5,478 nucleotides of DNA from Thermoplasmata archaeon (GCA_021158865.1 JAGGSX010000213.1:1-5478); one strand, 5' to 3'. Shown: positions 1 to 5,457, numbered from the stretch's first letter. The notes: generated by a model from the sequence alone, not told the origin. Program-made: numbers and translations.

Positions 1-55
1 ATCACTATCTTCAGGTATATGAGAACCAGTATCATCTCTTATATAAACTGTTAGA
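1..55 (-). repeat. 55-bp exact repeat, second copy, cut by the window edge
   Basis: Identical to 286-340 and in the same reading frame. The identity may continue beyond position 1, so the true repeat may be a full 285-bp tandem unit; the window does not show it. Confidence 0.9.
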
Positions 56-1227
56 TCTCCTCTCTCCCTGTGCAAAGTTATATCACAAATATTTGATAAG
101 CCAGAGTTGATAGTAATAGTCTTGCTTTCTTCTGTATAATGATTGGAGTAAATGGCTTCTACTTTAATGGTATGTGTTCCAGATGGTAAATTGCTAAAGC
201 TAGGATAATCATAACAACTACCATAGGATTTTTTACAATAGTAATCCCTTACCAACCAACATTTACCATCCAAGTAAATTACAATATCACTATCTTCAGG
301 TATATGAGAACCAGTATCATCTCTTATATAAACTGTTAGAGAACTATCTCCGGTTGGAAGAGTGCTCCCAGATAAATAGAAAGTTTCATAGATCGCTGTT
401 CCTGAAGTAACTGTTACTGTTTTTGAATCTGAATAATATCCTGGTTTTTCTATTCTTATTGTATATGTTCCAGGATCTAAGTTTAAAGTGTATCCAAAAT
501 TTTTGTATCCCCAGAAATCATTATTTACATACAGTGCAAAACCAGATAATGAAGTAGTGGTACCACTTTTGTATGGTCTGAGAGTAACACTTCCTTTTAT
601 AGGATCGAGATAGAAAGTTTCATAGATCGCTGTTCCTGAAGTAACTGTTACTGTTTTTGAATCTGAATAATATCCTGGTTTTTCTATTCTTATTGTATAT
701 GTTCCAGGATCTAAGTTTAAAGTGTATCCAAAATTTTTGTATCCCCAGAAATCATTATTTACATACAGTGCAAAACCAGATAATGAAGTAGTGGTACCAC
801 TTTTGTATGGTCTGAGAGTAACACTTCCTTTTATAGGATCGAGATAGAAAGTTTCATAGATCGCTGTTCCTGAAGTAACTGTTACTGTTTTTGAATCTGA
901 ATAATATCCTGGTTTTTCTATTCTTATTGTATATGTTCCAGGATCTAAGTTTAAAGTGTATCCAAAATTTTTGTATCCCCAGAAATCATTATTTACATAC
1001 AGTGCAAAACCAGATAATGAAGTAGTGGTACCACTTTTGTAAGTCTTAATAGAGATATTACCTCCTCCTGTTGGTGCTGGCTGTGCCTCTGCCTTGCCTA
1101 TAATTCCATTTTTTATTCCTGCTATAACAAATCCAGCAATCACTATACCCAAAATCATTAGAAGCGTAATAACAATTCTTCTTTTCGTTTTTATCGCCTC
1201 TTTTATTAAATGTAATAAATCAAGCAT
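1..1227 (-). CDS. PEGA-repeat surface protein, membrane-anchored or secreted (C-terminus outside window)
   Basis: The frame is open for 409 codons from ATG 1227 to the left edge, so the stop is missing. An in-frame TAA lies 10-12 nt upstream, making this the first possible ATG. Residues 1-17 are basic (KTKRR at 13-17), 18-38 form one hydrophobic helix, and 46-48 (AEA) could be a signal-peptidase site. A short Gly/Pro/Ala linker (49-56) leads into three 78-residue repeats at about 58-133, 134-211 and 212-285. Each has the PEGA pattern: a small strand pair (ALYVNN), LDPGTYTIRIEKPGYY, then KTVTVTSG. A related 95-residue unit follows (297-391) with four cysteines (323, 331, 338, 381), and a second copy begins at 392. 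PEGA domains are known from extracellular and cell-envelope proteins of archaea and bacteria; ligand and role here are unknown. No Shine-Dalgarno site is visible. The gene starts 34 bp after the upstream stop, with only a weak TATA-like GATATATG between. Confidence 0.85.
   Translation of the reverse strand, partial: MLDLLHLIKEAIKTKRRIVITLLMILGIVIAGFVIAGIKNGIIGKAEAQPAPTGGGNISIKTYKSGTTTSLSGFALYVNNDFWGYKNFGYTLNLDPGTYTIRIEKPGYYSDSKTVTVTSGTAIYETFYLDPIKGSVTLRPYKSGTTTSLSGFALYVNNDFWGYKNFGYTLNLDPGTYTIRIEKPGYYSDSKTVTVTSGTAIYETFYLDPIKGSVTLRPYKSGTTTSLSGFALYVNNDFWGYKNFGYTLNLDPGTYTIRIEKPGYYSDSKTVTVTSGTAIYETFYLSGSTLPTGDSSLTVYIRDDTGSHIPEDSDIVIYLDGKCWLVRDYYCKKSYGSCYDYPSFSNLPSGTHTIKVEAIYSNHYTEESKTITINSGLSNICDITLHRERGDLTVYIRDDTGSHIPEDSD
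286..340 (-). repeat. 55-bp exact repeat, copy nearer the N-terminus (285-bp period)
   Basis: This stretch is identical to 1-55. It encodes LTVYIRDDTGSHIPEDSD, the first strand region of the second repeat type in the PEGA protein. The offset of 285 bp is 95 codons, so the frame is kept. The two copies diverge immediately at the upstream side (341 against 56). Confidence 0.93.
376..1041 (-). repeat. 234-bp tandem repeat, about 2.85 identical copies, in frame in the PEGA gene
   Basis: The copies occupy 376-609, 610-843 and 844-1041. The shared landmark GTTTCATA occurs at 383, 617 and 851, exactly 234 bp apart. Reading base by base I found no difference between copies, including at silent codon positions. 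The third copy ends where the sequence changes at 1042. The period is 78 codons, so gain or loss of a unit would leave the reading frame intact. Confidence 0.95.
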
Positions 1228-1261
1228 TAAAATAATTTATTGATAAATGTTAGCACATATA

Positions 1262-2290
1262 TCATTTATATCTGAGTAATGCTGCAATTCCACCAAATTT
1301 TTTTAGCTCGCCATTAAAAAATTCAATTCTTGCATTACTTCTCTCAGCAAGTTCGATAACTTCTTCCACAACATCAACACTTGTTGTTTCATGTCCGCAA
1401 TATGGGCATCTTTTCTTTATTCCAATTCCGATGACATTGCATTTTTCACATTTCCAGCCCGCTATTTTCATTCCATCGCCAACCAATAAAATATCAATTT
1501 TTTCTTCCTCTGCCGCTTTTACTATCTCTTCTATTCCATTAACTGCCAGTCCATTTTTCAATAGCTCTCTTTTCAACGCATCTATAATTTCTTCTTTCTC
1601 TGCTTCTTCATCTTTTTTTATTGCCTTACCTGCATCAGAAATTATTTCAAATTCCATTTCATGGAAACTTTCATCAATTATATCTGCAATTTTGCTTTTC
1701 ATATCCTTGGGCAAACGCTCTTTAAACCATGTTTTTGCCTCACCTGGCCCCGCAATCACTATTTTATTTATTTTATCCTTCAAAAAAATTTTTTCTGCAT
1801 CTTCAGCAGTTTCTTTCAAAAATTGATTTATTGCTCCTTTTCTTATCCTTTGAAACCTCGCCTGAGACCATCCTCCCTTTTTATGCTTGCCCATTATTGT
1901 CTTTGATACATCTTTTTCATCCTCAATTTTCCCCGCAGAAACAATGTATATTTTTGCTTTATGACTATTGACTAAAACCAATCCATAGTTATCATATTCA
2001 TCAATCATTTTTACCATCGGTTTTATATAGGGTGAGGAATCAACAACAAGTAAATTTTCTGATGGCAATATTTCATATTCTTTAAAAAAATTATTTTTAT
2101 ATGAAGCAAACATTGCTCTATGTTTTATGTTTTTATTAATATGCTCATATATCATTTCCATACTTTTTTCAAAATTTTCATGCATTTTTTCATTTTTTAA
2201 TACATTCTTACATTCATTGATTCGTCTTTCAATAAACTTTTCATCAAAATTATTTATATACAGGCTTATGAAAGAATCTTCATTATCCAT
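1262..2290 (-). CDS. VLRF1/Vms1-type release-factor-like peptidyl-tRNA hydrolase (eRF1 domains 2 and 3)
   Basis: The 342-residue product matches aRF1/eRF1 without its codon-recognition domain. Residues 1 to about 100 are charged and helical, with no NIKS-like stop-codon-reading motif. Residues about 103-222 fit eRF1 domain 2: GLVLVNSHKAKIYIV, GKHKKGGWSQARFQRIRKG, and IVIAGPGEAK (178-187). Where termination factors have GGQ, this protein has GGWSQ (139-143), so the catalytic-type glutamine is displaced to Q143, recalling Vms1/ANKZF1-like factors. Residues about 236-342 fit the L7Ae-like domain 3, with a zinc ribbon (C281, C284, C295, C298) and the typical ending FGGIAALLRY. Vms1-type proteins cleave peptidyl-tRNA on stalled 60S subunits; a comparable rescue or quality-control role here is inferred. 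A well-placed TATA box and no Shine-Dalgarno site suggest a leaderless mRNA. It lies 36 bp after the MBL gene on the same strand. A divergent paralogue with another RNA substrate remains possible. Confidence 0.82.
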   Translation of the reverse strand: MDNEDSFISLYINNFDEKFIERRINECKNVLKNEKMHENFEKSMEMIYEHINKNIKHRAMFASYKNNFFKEYEILPSENLLVVDSSPYIKPMVKMIDEYDNYGLVLVNSHKAKIYIVSAGKIEDEKDVSKTIMGKHKKGGWSQARFQRIRKGAINQFLKETAEDAEKIFLKDKINKIVIAGPGEAKTWFKERLPKDMKSKIADIIDESFHEMEFEIISDAGKAIKKDEEAEKEEIIDALKRELLKNGLAVNGIEEIVKAAEEEKIDILLVGDGMKIAGWKCEKCNVIGIGIKKRCPYCGHETTSVDVVEEVIELAERSNARIEFFNGELKKFGGIAALLRYK

Positions 2291-2310
2291 ATCACAAACT
2301 TCTGCCAGTT

Positions 2311-2320
2311 CCTTTATATG
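2311..2320 (-). promoter_or_regulatory. TATA box of the VLRF1-like gene, leaderless spacing
   Basis: On the minus strand this reads CATATAAAGG, at -30 to -21 from ATG 2290. Archaeal TATA boxes centre about 25 bp before the transcription start, so transcription should begin at or next to the ATG. No GGAGG-like site precedes the start codon, in agreement. The box lies within the 36-bp gap after the MBL gene, so this gene need not depend on read-through. Confidence 0.65.
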
Positions 2321-2326
2321 TTGTAT

Positions 2327-3115
2327 TCAATCTTTTTTTATCTCTATTTTGTCTTCCATATACACACGCATTCCATCCATGGCAGCTATTGTATTCACTC
2401 CCGTCTCTTCTGATACAAAGTTTGCCTGCTCTGAAGCAACGTTCATGAATTTAACCCCCATGTGAGTAAGTATTGCAAGTTCTGGATTAACTTTTTTTAC
2501 TATTTCTACTGCATCTTCTGTGGATAGATGAAATGGTATTTTCATTCCTATAGGACGTGTAACAGATAAAATCATCAGCCTTGCTTCTTTATGAAAGTCA
2601 GCAAGCCCTTCAAAATATTGAGTGTCGCTTATATAAGAAATTATGCCATTATCCAATGCCAGTTTAAATCCAACCGTTGTTGGGTCAGAATGCAAAGATG
2701 GTGTTATTTCCATCTCATACCAGTAATTTATGTAAAATTTGTCTCCCGGCTTTACAGCTCTTACTTCTTTAACAAGCCCCTTATGATAAAAAGAAATTGC
2801 TCTGAAATCTTTAATTCCATTTATTATGCTCTCGCTTCCAATAAGCATTCCCCGGTGGCGACGACCACCCATTGTCATTGCCTCTATTAAAATTTCTGCG
2901 TCTGTATAATGGTCAGGATGGGCATGGGAAACAAATATAACATTTGTGGCCATTGGGTCAATTCCAAATTCATGCATTTTTACTAAAGCTCCTGGTCCCG
3001 GGTCAACATGCATTAGCAGGGCTTTATCTGCAATATATATCCCGCCAGTCGCCCTTTTTTGTGTGATTGTTGCGAACCTGCCGCCGCCTGTTCCGAGAAA
3101 TGTGATTTTTGCCAT
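2327..3115 (-). CDS. MBL-fold metallo-hydrolase, RNase Z/PhnP-like group
   Basis: The 262-residue protein opens with the usual first strand of the metallo-beta-lactamase fold, MAKITFLGTGGGRF. It has the metal-binding set in order: SHAHPDH (H64, H66, D68, H69), H142 in SLHSD, D164 in ISDT, H196 in FHLSTEDA and H218 in LTHMG. The last two resemble the histidines near the end of RNase Z-type enzymes. A dinuclear metal hydrolase is well supported; the substrate (RNA, cyclic nucleotide, phosphodiester) cannot be told, and I see no clear RNase Z exosite arm. There is no signal peptide, so it should be cytoplasmic. I chose ATG 3115 over ATG 3130 because the TATA box sits at -27 to -19 from 3115 but only about 4 bp from 3130, and the family begins at this strand. 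It is divergent from trpS. Confidence 0.85.
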   Translation of the reverse strand: MAKITFLGTGGGRFATITQKRATGGIYIADKALLMHVDPGPGALVKMHEFGIDPMATNVIFVSHAHPDHYTDAEILIEAMTMGGRRHRGMLIGSESIINGIKDFRAISFYHKGLVKEVRAVKPGDKFYINYWYEMEITPSLHSDPTTVGFKLALDNGIISYISDTQYFEGLADFHKEARLMILSVTRPIGMKIPFHLSTEDAVEIVKKVNPELAILTHMGVKFMNVASEQANFVSEETGVNTIAAMDGMRVYMEDKIEIKKD

Positions 3116-3133
3116 TATGGGATAATGCATTTT

Positions 3134-3142
3134 TATTTATAA
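3134..3142 (-). promoter_or_regulatory. TATA box of the MBL hydrolase gene; decides its start
   Basis: The minus strand reads TTATAAATA, a near-consensus archaeal TATA element at -27 to -19 from ATG 3115. This predicts a leaderless transcript beginning at that ATG. The upstream ATG at 3130 would lie ahead of the predicted transcription start and could not be translated from this promoter. Confidence 0.7.
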
Positions 3143-3150
3143 GCATGAAG

Positions 3151-3163
3151 TAAAATTAATTAA
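3151..3163 (+). promoter_or_regulatory. Possible trpS TATA element
   Basis: The plus strand reads TAAAATTAATTAA at about -34 to -22 from ATG 3185, roughly the spacing of a leaderless start. It is a poor match to a TATA consensus. GCATAAAAG just before the ATG also looks TATA-like but is too close to serve this start. Confidence 0.35.
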
Positions 3164-3184
3164 TGACTATGCAATGCATAAAAG

Positions 3185-4495
3185 ATGATAAAAGTAGATC
3201 CATGGGGAGCACAGAAATATGATTATGAAAAACTATTCGAAAATTTCGGCATAGAAAGATTTGATGAGCATGTATGGAAAGATTTACCAAGTCCTCCATT
3301 TTTTTTCCGTCGTGGTATAGTATTTGGTCATCGTGGCTTTGATGTTATAAAAAAATCGATTAAAGAAAAAAAACCGTGGGTTATTTTAACTGGGCTTATG
3401 CCCTCTGGAAAAATGCATTTGGGTCATAAAATTGTCATGGATCAGGTCATATATTATCAGAGCATAGGAGCGGACATTCATATTGCTGTTGCTGATATAG
3501 AAGCTTATGCCACAAGAGGTTATTCTCTTAAAGAAGCTGAGAAAATTGCAATAAATGAATACATATTGAATTATATTGCTCTTGGATTAAAACCGTGTAA
3601 CATATATTTTCAATCAAAAAATGAGGATGTGAAAGATTTGGGTTATATTCTTGCAAAAAAATCAAATTTATCTCAAGTGAATGCAATATATGGATTCAAT
3701 GGCTCAACAAACATGGCTCATGTTTTTTCTCCTTTTATACAGGCTGGAGATATTTTACATGTGCAATTGGATAAATATGGTGGGATAAGACCAACGCTTG
3801 TTCCAGTTGGATTTGATCAAGACCCGCACATAAGGTTCTGCAGGGATATTGCAAGTGCCCATCGTTTATATAGTGTCATAAAAAAAGACAGGATAGGAGT
3901 TTTCATAAAAGTTGACAAAAATGTTGATAAATTGCTGGATATAGCAGAAGGCATTGCAAAAAAATATGGATATGGCTATGAAAGGAACGATGCTTATAAG
4001 GCAATATACATTGATTCAGACAACGCACAGCAAATTGATTTTGAACTCGCAATGGAAGAAAGAAAACTTGGAGGTTATGGCTTTTTGTTACCATCTTCAA
4101 CTTACCATCGTTTCATAACTGGATTGGATGGAAATAAAATGTCGAGCAGCAGACCAAATTATGCAATATTTTTGAGCGATGATATAAAAACAGCAAAAAA
4201 GAAAATATGGAATGCCAAAACGGGCGGCGGCGTGACAATTGAAGAGCATCGCAAGCAGGGAGGAAAGCCAGAGAAATGCATGATTTATGAATTATTTACT
4301 TACGGGCTGATAAAAGATGATAAAGAACTTGGAGAGATTTATAAAAAATGCAGGGCTGGTGAGCAAACATGCGGACAGTGCAAAAAACTTGCTTTAGATT
4401 TAATGGAAGAATTTTTGGATAACTTAAAAGAAAAAAGAGAAGAAGCAAGAGATGTTGTAAAAGAATATTATCATGGCTATAAAAACAAAGACTAA
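3185..4495 (+). CDS. trpS: Tryptophanyl-tRNA synthetase, archaeal/eukaryotic type
   Basis: This class Ic enzyme charges tRNA(Trp) with tryptophan, using ATP, in the cytoplasm. The 436-residue product shows the archaeal TrpRS signatures: an N-terminal DPWG...YDYEKLFENFGI, the ATP-binding LTGLMPSGKMHLGH (68-81, HIGH variant HLGH), VGFDQDPHIRFCRDIA (208-223), LDGNKMSSSRP (314-324, the KMSKS loop) and the C-terminal CRAGEQTCGQCK (389-400). The N-terminal motif starts within a few residues of ATG 3185, which supports that start. Between RDIA and LLPSSTYHRF lie about 75 residues (roughly 226-300), longer than I expect for compact archaeal TrpRS of under 400 residues; this looks like an insertion in the catalytic domain. 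The gene stands alone, divergent from the MBL gene and overlapping hsp20 tail to tail. No Shine-Dalgarno site is seen. Confidence 0.97.
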   Translation: MIKVDPWGAQKYDYEKLFENFGIERFDEHVWKDLPSPPFFFRRGIVFGHRGFDVIKKSIKEKKPWVILTGLMPSGKMHLGHKIVMDQVIYYQSIGADIHIAVADIEAYATRGYSLKEAEKIAINEYILNYIALGLKPCNIYFQSKNEDVKDLGYILAKKSNLSQVNAIYGFNGSTNMAHVFSPFIQAGDILHVQLDKYGGIRPTLVPVGFDQDPHIRFCRDIASAHRLYSVIKKDRIGVFIKVDKNVDKLLDIAEGIAKKYGYGYERNDAYKAIYIDSDNAQQIDFELAMEERKLGGYGFLLPSSTYHRFITGLDGNKMSSSRPNYAIFLSDDIKTAKKKIWNAKTGGGVTIEEHRKQGGKPEKCMIYELFTYGLIKDDKELGEIYKKCRAGEQTCGQCKKLALDLMEEFLDNLKEKREEARDVVKEYYHGYKNKD

Positions 4496-4890
4496 ATTTT
4501 TTCTAATTCAATATCCAAAACACCGTTTTTAAATGTTTTTTTCATGCTCCTTGGCTTTATTTTTACAGGTAATTCTATAATTCTTATTTCATCTCCAGCC
4601 ATTATCTCGATTTTTTTGCCCTTTGCTTTCACCCTTAACTTCTTTTTATCTATGCCATGAATCTCAATTGTTACATATATCTTATTTCCATCTTCTATTA
4701 TATCTTCATTTCCTTCTTCATTTCCGATTATTTTTATCTCTCCTTCTGGAGAGAATCTTGCAGAAAAACCTTCTGCAGATATATTTTCAAAACCGAAGGC
4801 ATTCTTGAAAACTTCTTCTATTATCTTCTGCATCTCTCTTATCATTTCGTCAAATTCATCATCTTTTTTTCTTCTTTTATCATCAAACAT
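4492..4890 (-). CDS. Small heat-shock-like protein, Hsp20/alpha-crystallin family
   Basis: The product has 132 residues. Residues 1-32 are charged and helical (KRRKKDDEFDEMIREM). Residues 39-55 carry GFSARFSPEGEIKI, a pattern seen before the core in archaeal Hsp20 proteins. Residues about 64-131 form a compact alpha-crystallin-like domain with alternating beta strands (KIYVTIEIHGI, KKLRVKAKG, IRIIELPV) and the hallmark NGVLDIEL (122-129). The family holds unfolding proteins in solution under stress. This copy ends straight after the last core strand and lacks the C-terminal I-x-I tail used for large oligomers, so it may be a dimer or have a partner-specific role. It lies 40 bp downstream of the arsR-type gene with a TATA-like element of its own, and its stop overlaps that of trpS by 4 bp. 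A GvpH-like protein is a weaker alternative; no gas-vesicle genes are near. Confidence 0.85.
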   Translation of the reverse strand: MFDDKRRKKDDEFDEMIREMQKIIEEVFKNAFGFENISAEGFSARFSPEGEIKIIGNEEGNEDIIEDGNKIYVTIEIHGIDKKKLRVKAKGKKIEIMAGDEIRIIELPVKIKPRSMKKTFKNGVLDIELEKI

Positions 4891-4893
4891 TTT

Positions 4894-4905
4894 CTAAAAA
4901 ATTAG
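4894..4905. promoter_or_regulatory. Possible operator before hsp20: CTAA-N4-TTAG
   Basis: CTAAAAAATTAG sits 4-15 bp before the hsp20 ATG, where a bound repressor would cover the predicted transcription start. The half-sites recall the inverted CTAAC/GTTAG element reported, as I remember it, for the Archaeoglobus heat-shock regulator HSR1, but the spacing here is 3 bp shorter. In DNA this AT-rich a short inverted repeat can arise by chance. Confidence 0.25.
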
Positions 4906-4911
4906 CAGGGT

Positions 4912-4921
4912 GTATTAATAC
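4912..4921 (-). promoter_or_regulatory. TATA-like element of hsp20
   Basis: GTATTAATAC, a perfect 10-bp palindrome, lies at -31 to -22 from ATG 4890. That is the right place for a leaderless transcript, and no Shine-Dalgarno site precedes the ATG. It lies in the 40-bp gap after the arsR-type stop, so hsp20 could be transcribed alone or by read-through. Confidence 0.5.
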
Positions 4922-4930
4922 ATTTTGATA

Positions 4931-5281
4931 TTACGGCATATATCTACCAAAATGCTTTATTATGCTCTTTCCAAAATTTGTTAAAGAATAGACAACATAA
5001 TTTCTCTTTTTTATTGATTTTATTAAACCCTCTTCTTTCAATTTTGAAATATGATAGGAACATTTAGAATAAGAACACGATGTCAAATCAGCAAGCATAC
5101 AAACACACATTTTTTGAATTGACAAGCCATAAAGAATTTTCAATCTTTTCTCATCTGCAAGAACTTTCATTATTTTTTCAACTTTTTTTATGCTATCCAA
5201 AGGTAAATTTGCTTTTATGCTTTCCCACCCTCCTTTTTTTTCTAACTCCTTTTTGATATCATCGGGTATTTCAAATTTCAT
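4931..5281 (-). CDS. ArsR/SmtB-type winged-helix transcription regulator with a CxC metal-site motif
   Basis: The product has 116 residues, about the usual length for the family. KVLADEKRLKILYGL (39-53) is the first core helix, MCVCMLADLTSC (58-69) matches the ELCVCDLA helix of ArsR/SmtB sensors, CSYSKCSYHISKLKEEGLI (69-87) is the helix-turn-helix, and YVVYSLTNFGKSI (95-107) is the wing and final helix. Such proteins bind DNA as dimers and usually let go when the effector binds. Cysteines 59 and 61 occupy the metal- or metalloid-binding CxC; C69 and C74 lie beside and in the recognition helix. A thiol, metal or redox signal is therefore plausible, but the effector is unknown. GAGG sits 5 nt before ATG 5281, supporting that start. 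The gene heads an arsR-hsp20 pair, suggesting control of itself and the chaperone; this is inference. Confidence 0.85.
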   Translation of the reverse strand: MKFEIPDDIKKELEKKGGWESIKANLPLDSIKKVEKIMKVLADEKRLKILYGLSIQKMCVCMLADLTSCSYSKCSYHISKLKEEGLIKSIKKRNYVVYSLTNFGKSIIKHFGRYMP

Positions 5282-5286
5282 TTTAT

Positions 5287-5290
5287 CCTC
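5287..5290 (-). promoter_or_regulatory. Ribosome-binding site of the arsR-type gene
   Basis: The minus strand reads GAGG at -9 to -6 from ATG 5281. This is the only minus-strand gene here with a clear Shine-Dalgarno site, so unlike its neighbours it probably has a short 5' leader. Confidence 0.6.
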
Positions 5291-5310
5291 AAAATGAATT
5301 GTGCAATGAC

Positions 5311-5317
5311 ATTTATT
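5311..5317 (-). promoter_or_regulatory. Possible TATA box of the arsR-type gene
   Basis: The minus strand reads AATAAAT at -36 to -30 from ATG 5281. That would place transcription start some 8-10 nt before the ATG, just enough leader to carry the GAGG site. The match to consensus is modest. Confidence 0.4.
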
Positions 5318-5341
5318 CCTTTACAAAAAATTTAGAAAATG

Positions 5342-5350
5342 TTATAATAT
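5342..5350 (+). promoter_or_regulatory. TATA box of the right-edge reading frame
   Basis: TTATAATAT is centred 25 bp before position 5371, where a purine-rich leader begins. A transcript from there would have a leader of about 12 nt made up almost wholly of the ribosome-binding site. Confidence 0.5.
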
Positions 5351-5372
5351 GTTTTTTATTTATTGAAAAGAG

Positions 5373-5380
5373 GGAGGGGA
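5373..5380 (+). promoter_or_regulatory. Strong Shine-Dalgarno site before ATG 5383
   Basis: GGAGGGGA differs by one base from GGAGGTGA, the complement of the archaeal 16S rRNA 3' end. The GGAGG core ends 5 nt before the ATG. It is the strongest ribosome-binding site in the window and the main evidence that the short frame after it is translated. Confidence 0.65.
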
Positions 5381-5382
5381 AA

Positions 5383-5457
5383 ATGGAAGAAAATATAATA
5401 GATGAAATGTCCCGAAAAATAAAGGATATGCTTACTGAAATAGAGTTTTGGAATTAG
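5383..5457 (+). CDS. 24-codon reading frame at the right edge: small protein, leader peptide or broken gene start
   Basis: I do not recognise the product, MEENIIDEMSRKIKDMLTEI followed by EFWN and a TAG stop. It is charged and could form one amphipathic helix. A well-spaced TATA box and a near-perfect Shine-Dalgarno site support real translation, yet the length is far below the other genes. It may be a genuine small protein, a leader peptide for a gene beyond the window, or the front of a longer gene cut by a nonsense or frameshift change or a sequencing error. After the TAG both other plus frames stay open to the window end, but that is only about 20 nt and decides nothing. It is divergent from the arsR-type gene and may share its regulation. 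Confidence 0.4.
   Translation: MEENIIDEMSRKIKDMLTEIEFWN

Noticed and set aside
376..1041. Repeat array as CRISPR or a non-coding satellite
   Set aside because: Units are 234 bp, directly adjacent without spacers, and translate in one open frame as PEGA domains.
1228..1261. Terminator between the VLRF1-like and PEGA genes
   Set aside because: The coding strand shows neither a stem-loop nor a run of T long enough to be convincing; the AT-rich gap fits a weak promoter just as well.
1262..2290. Assignment as the genuine aRF1 translation termination factor or as Pelota
   Set aside because: The codon-recognition domain and an intact GGQ are both missing, so it is not aRF1; Pelota lacks a catalytic GGQ-type loop, whereas this protein has the GKHKKGG-SQ-RF-R loop.
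1431..2465. Plus-strand open frames opposite the VLRF1-like and MBL genes
   Set aside because: They are antisense to well-supported genes, are rich in Phe, Ser and Leu as expected from reversed AT-rich coding sequence, and show no domain.
3903..4100. Minus-strand open frame inside trpS
   Set aside because: It lies wholly within the synthetase coding region and has no recognisable features.
4623..4905. Plus-strand open frames opposite hsp20
   Set aside because: Low-complexity hydrophobic translations antisense to an alpha-crystallin gene with a clear NGVLDIEL motif.
5455..5457. TAG as a pyrrolysine codon
   Set aside because: No pyl gene or methylamine methyltransferase is visible, and only about 20 nt follow; a simple stop is the better reading.
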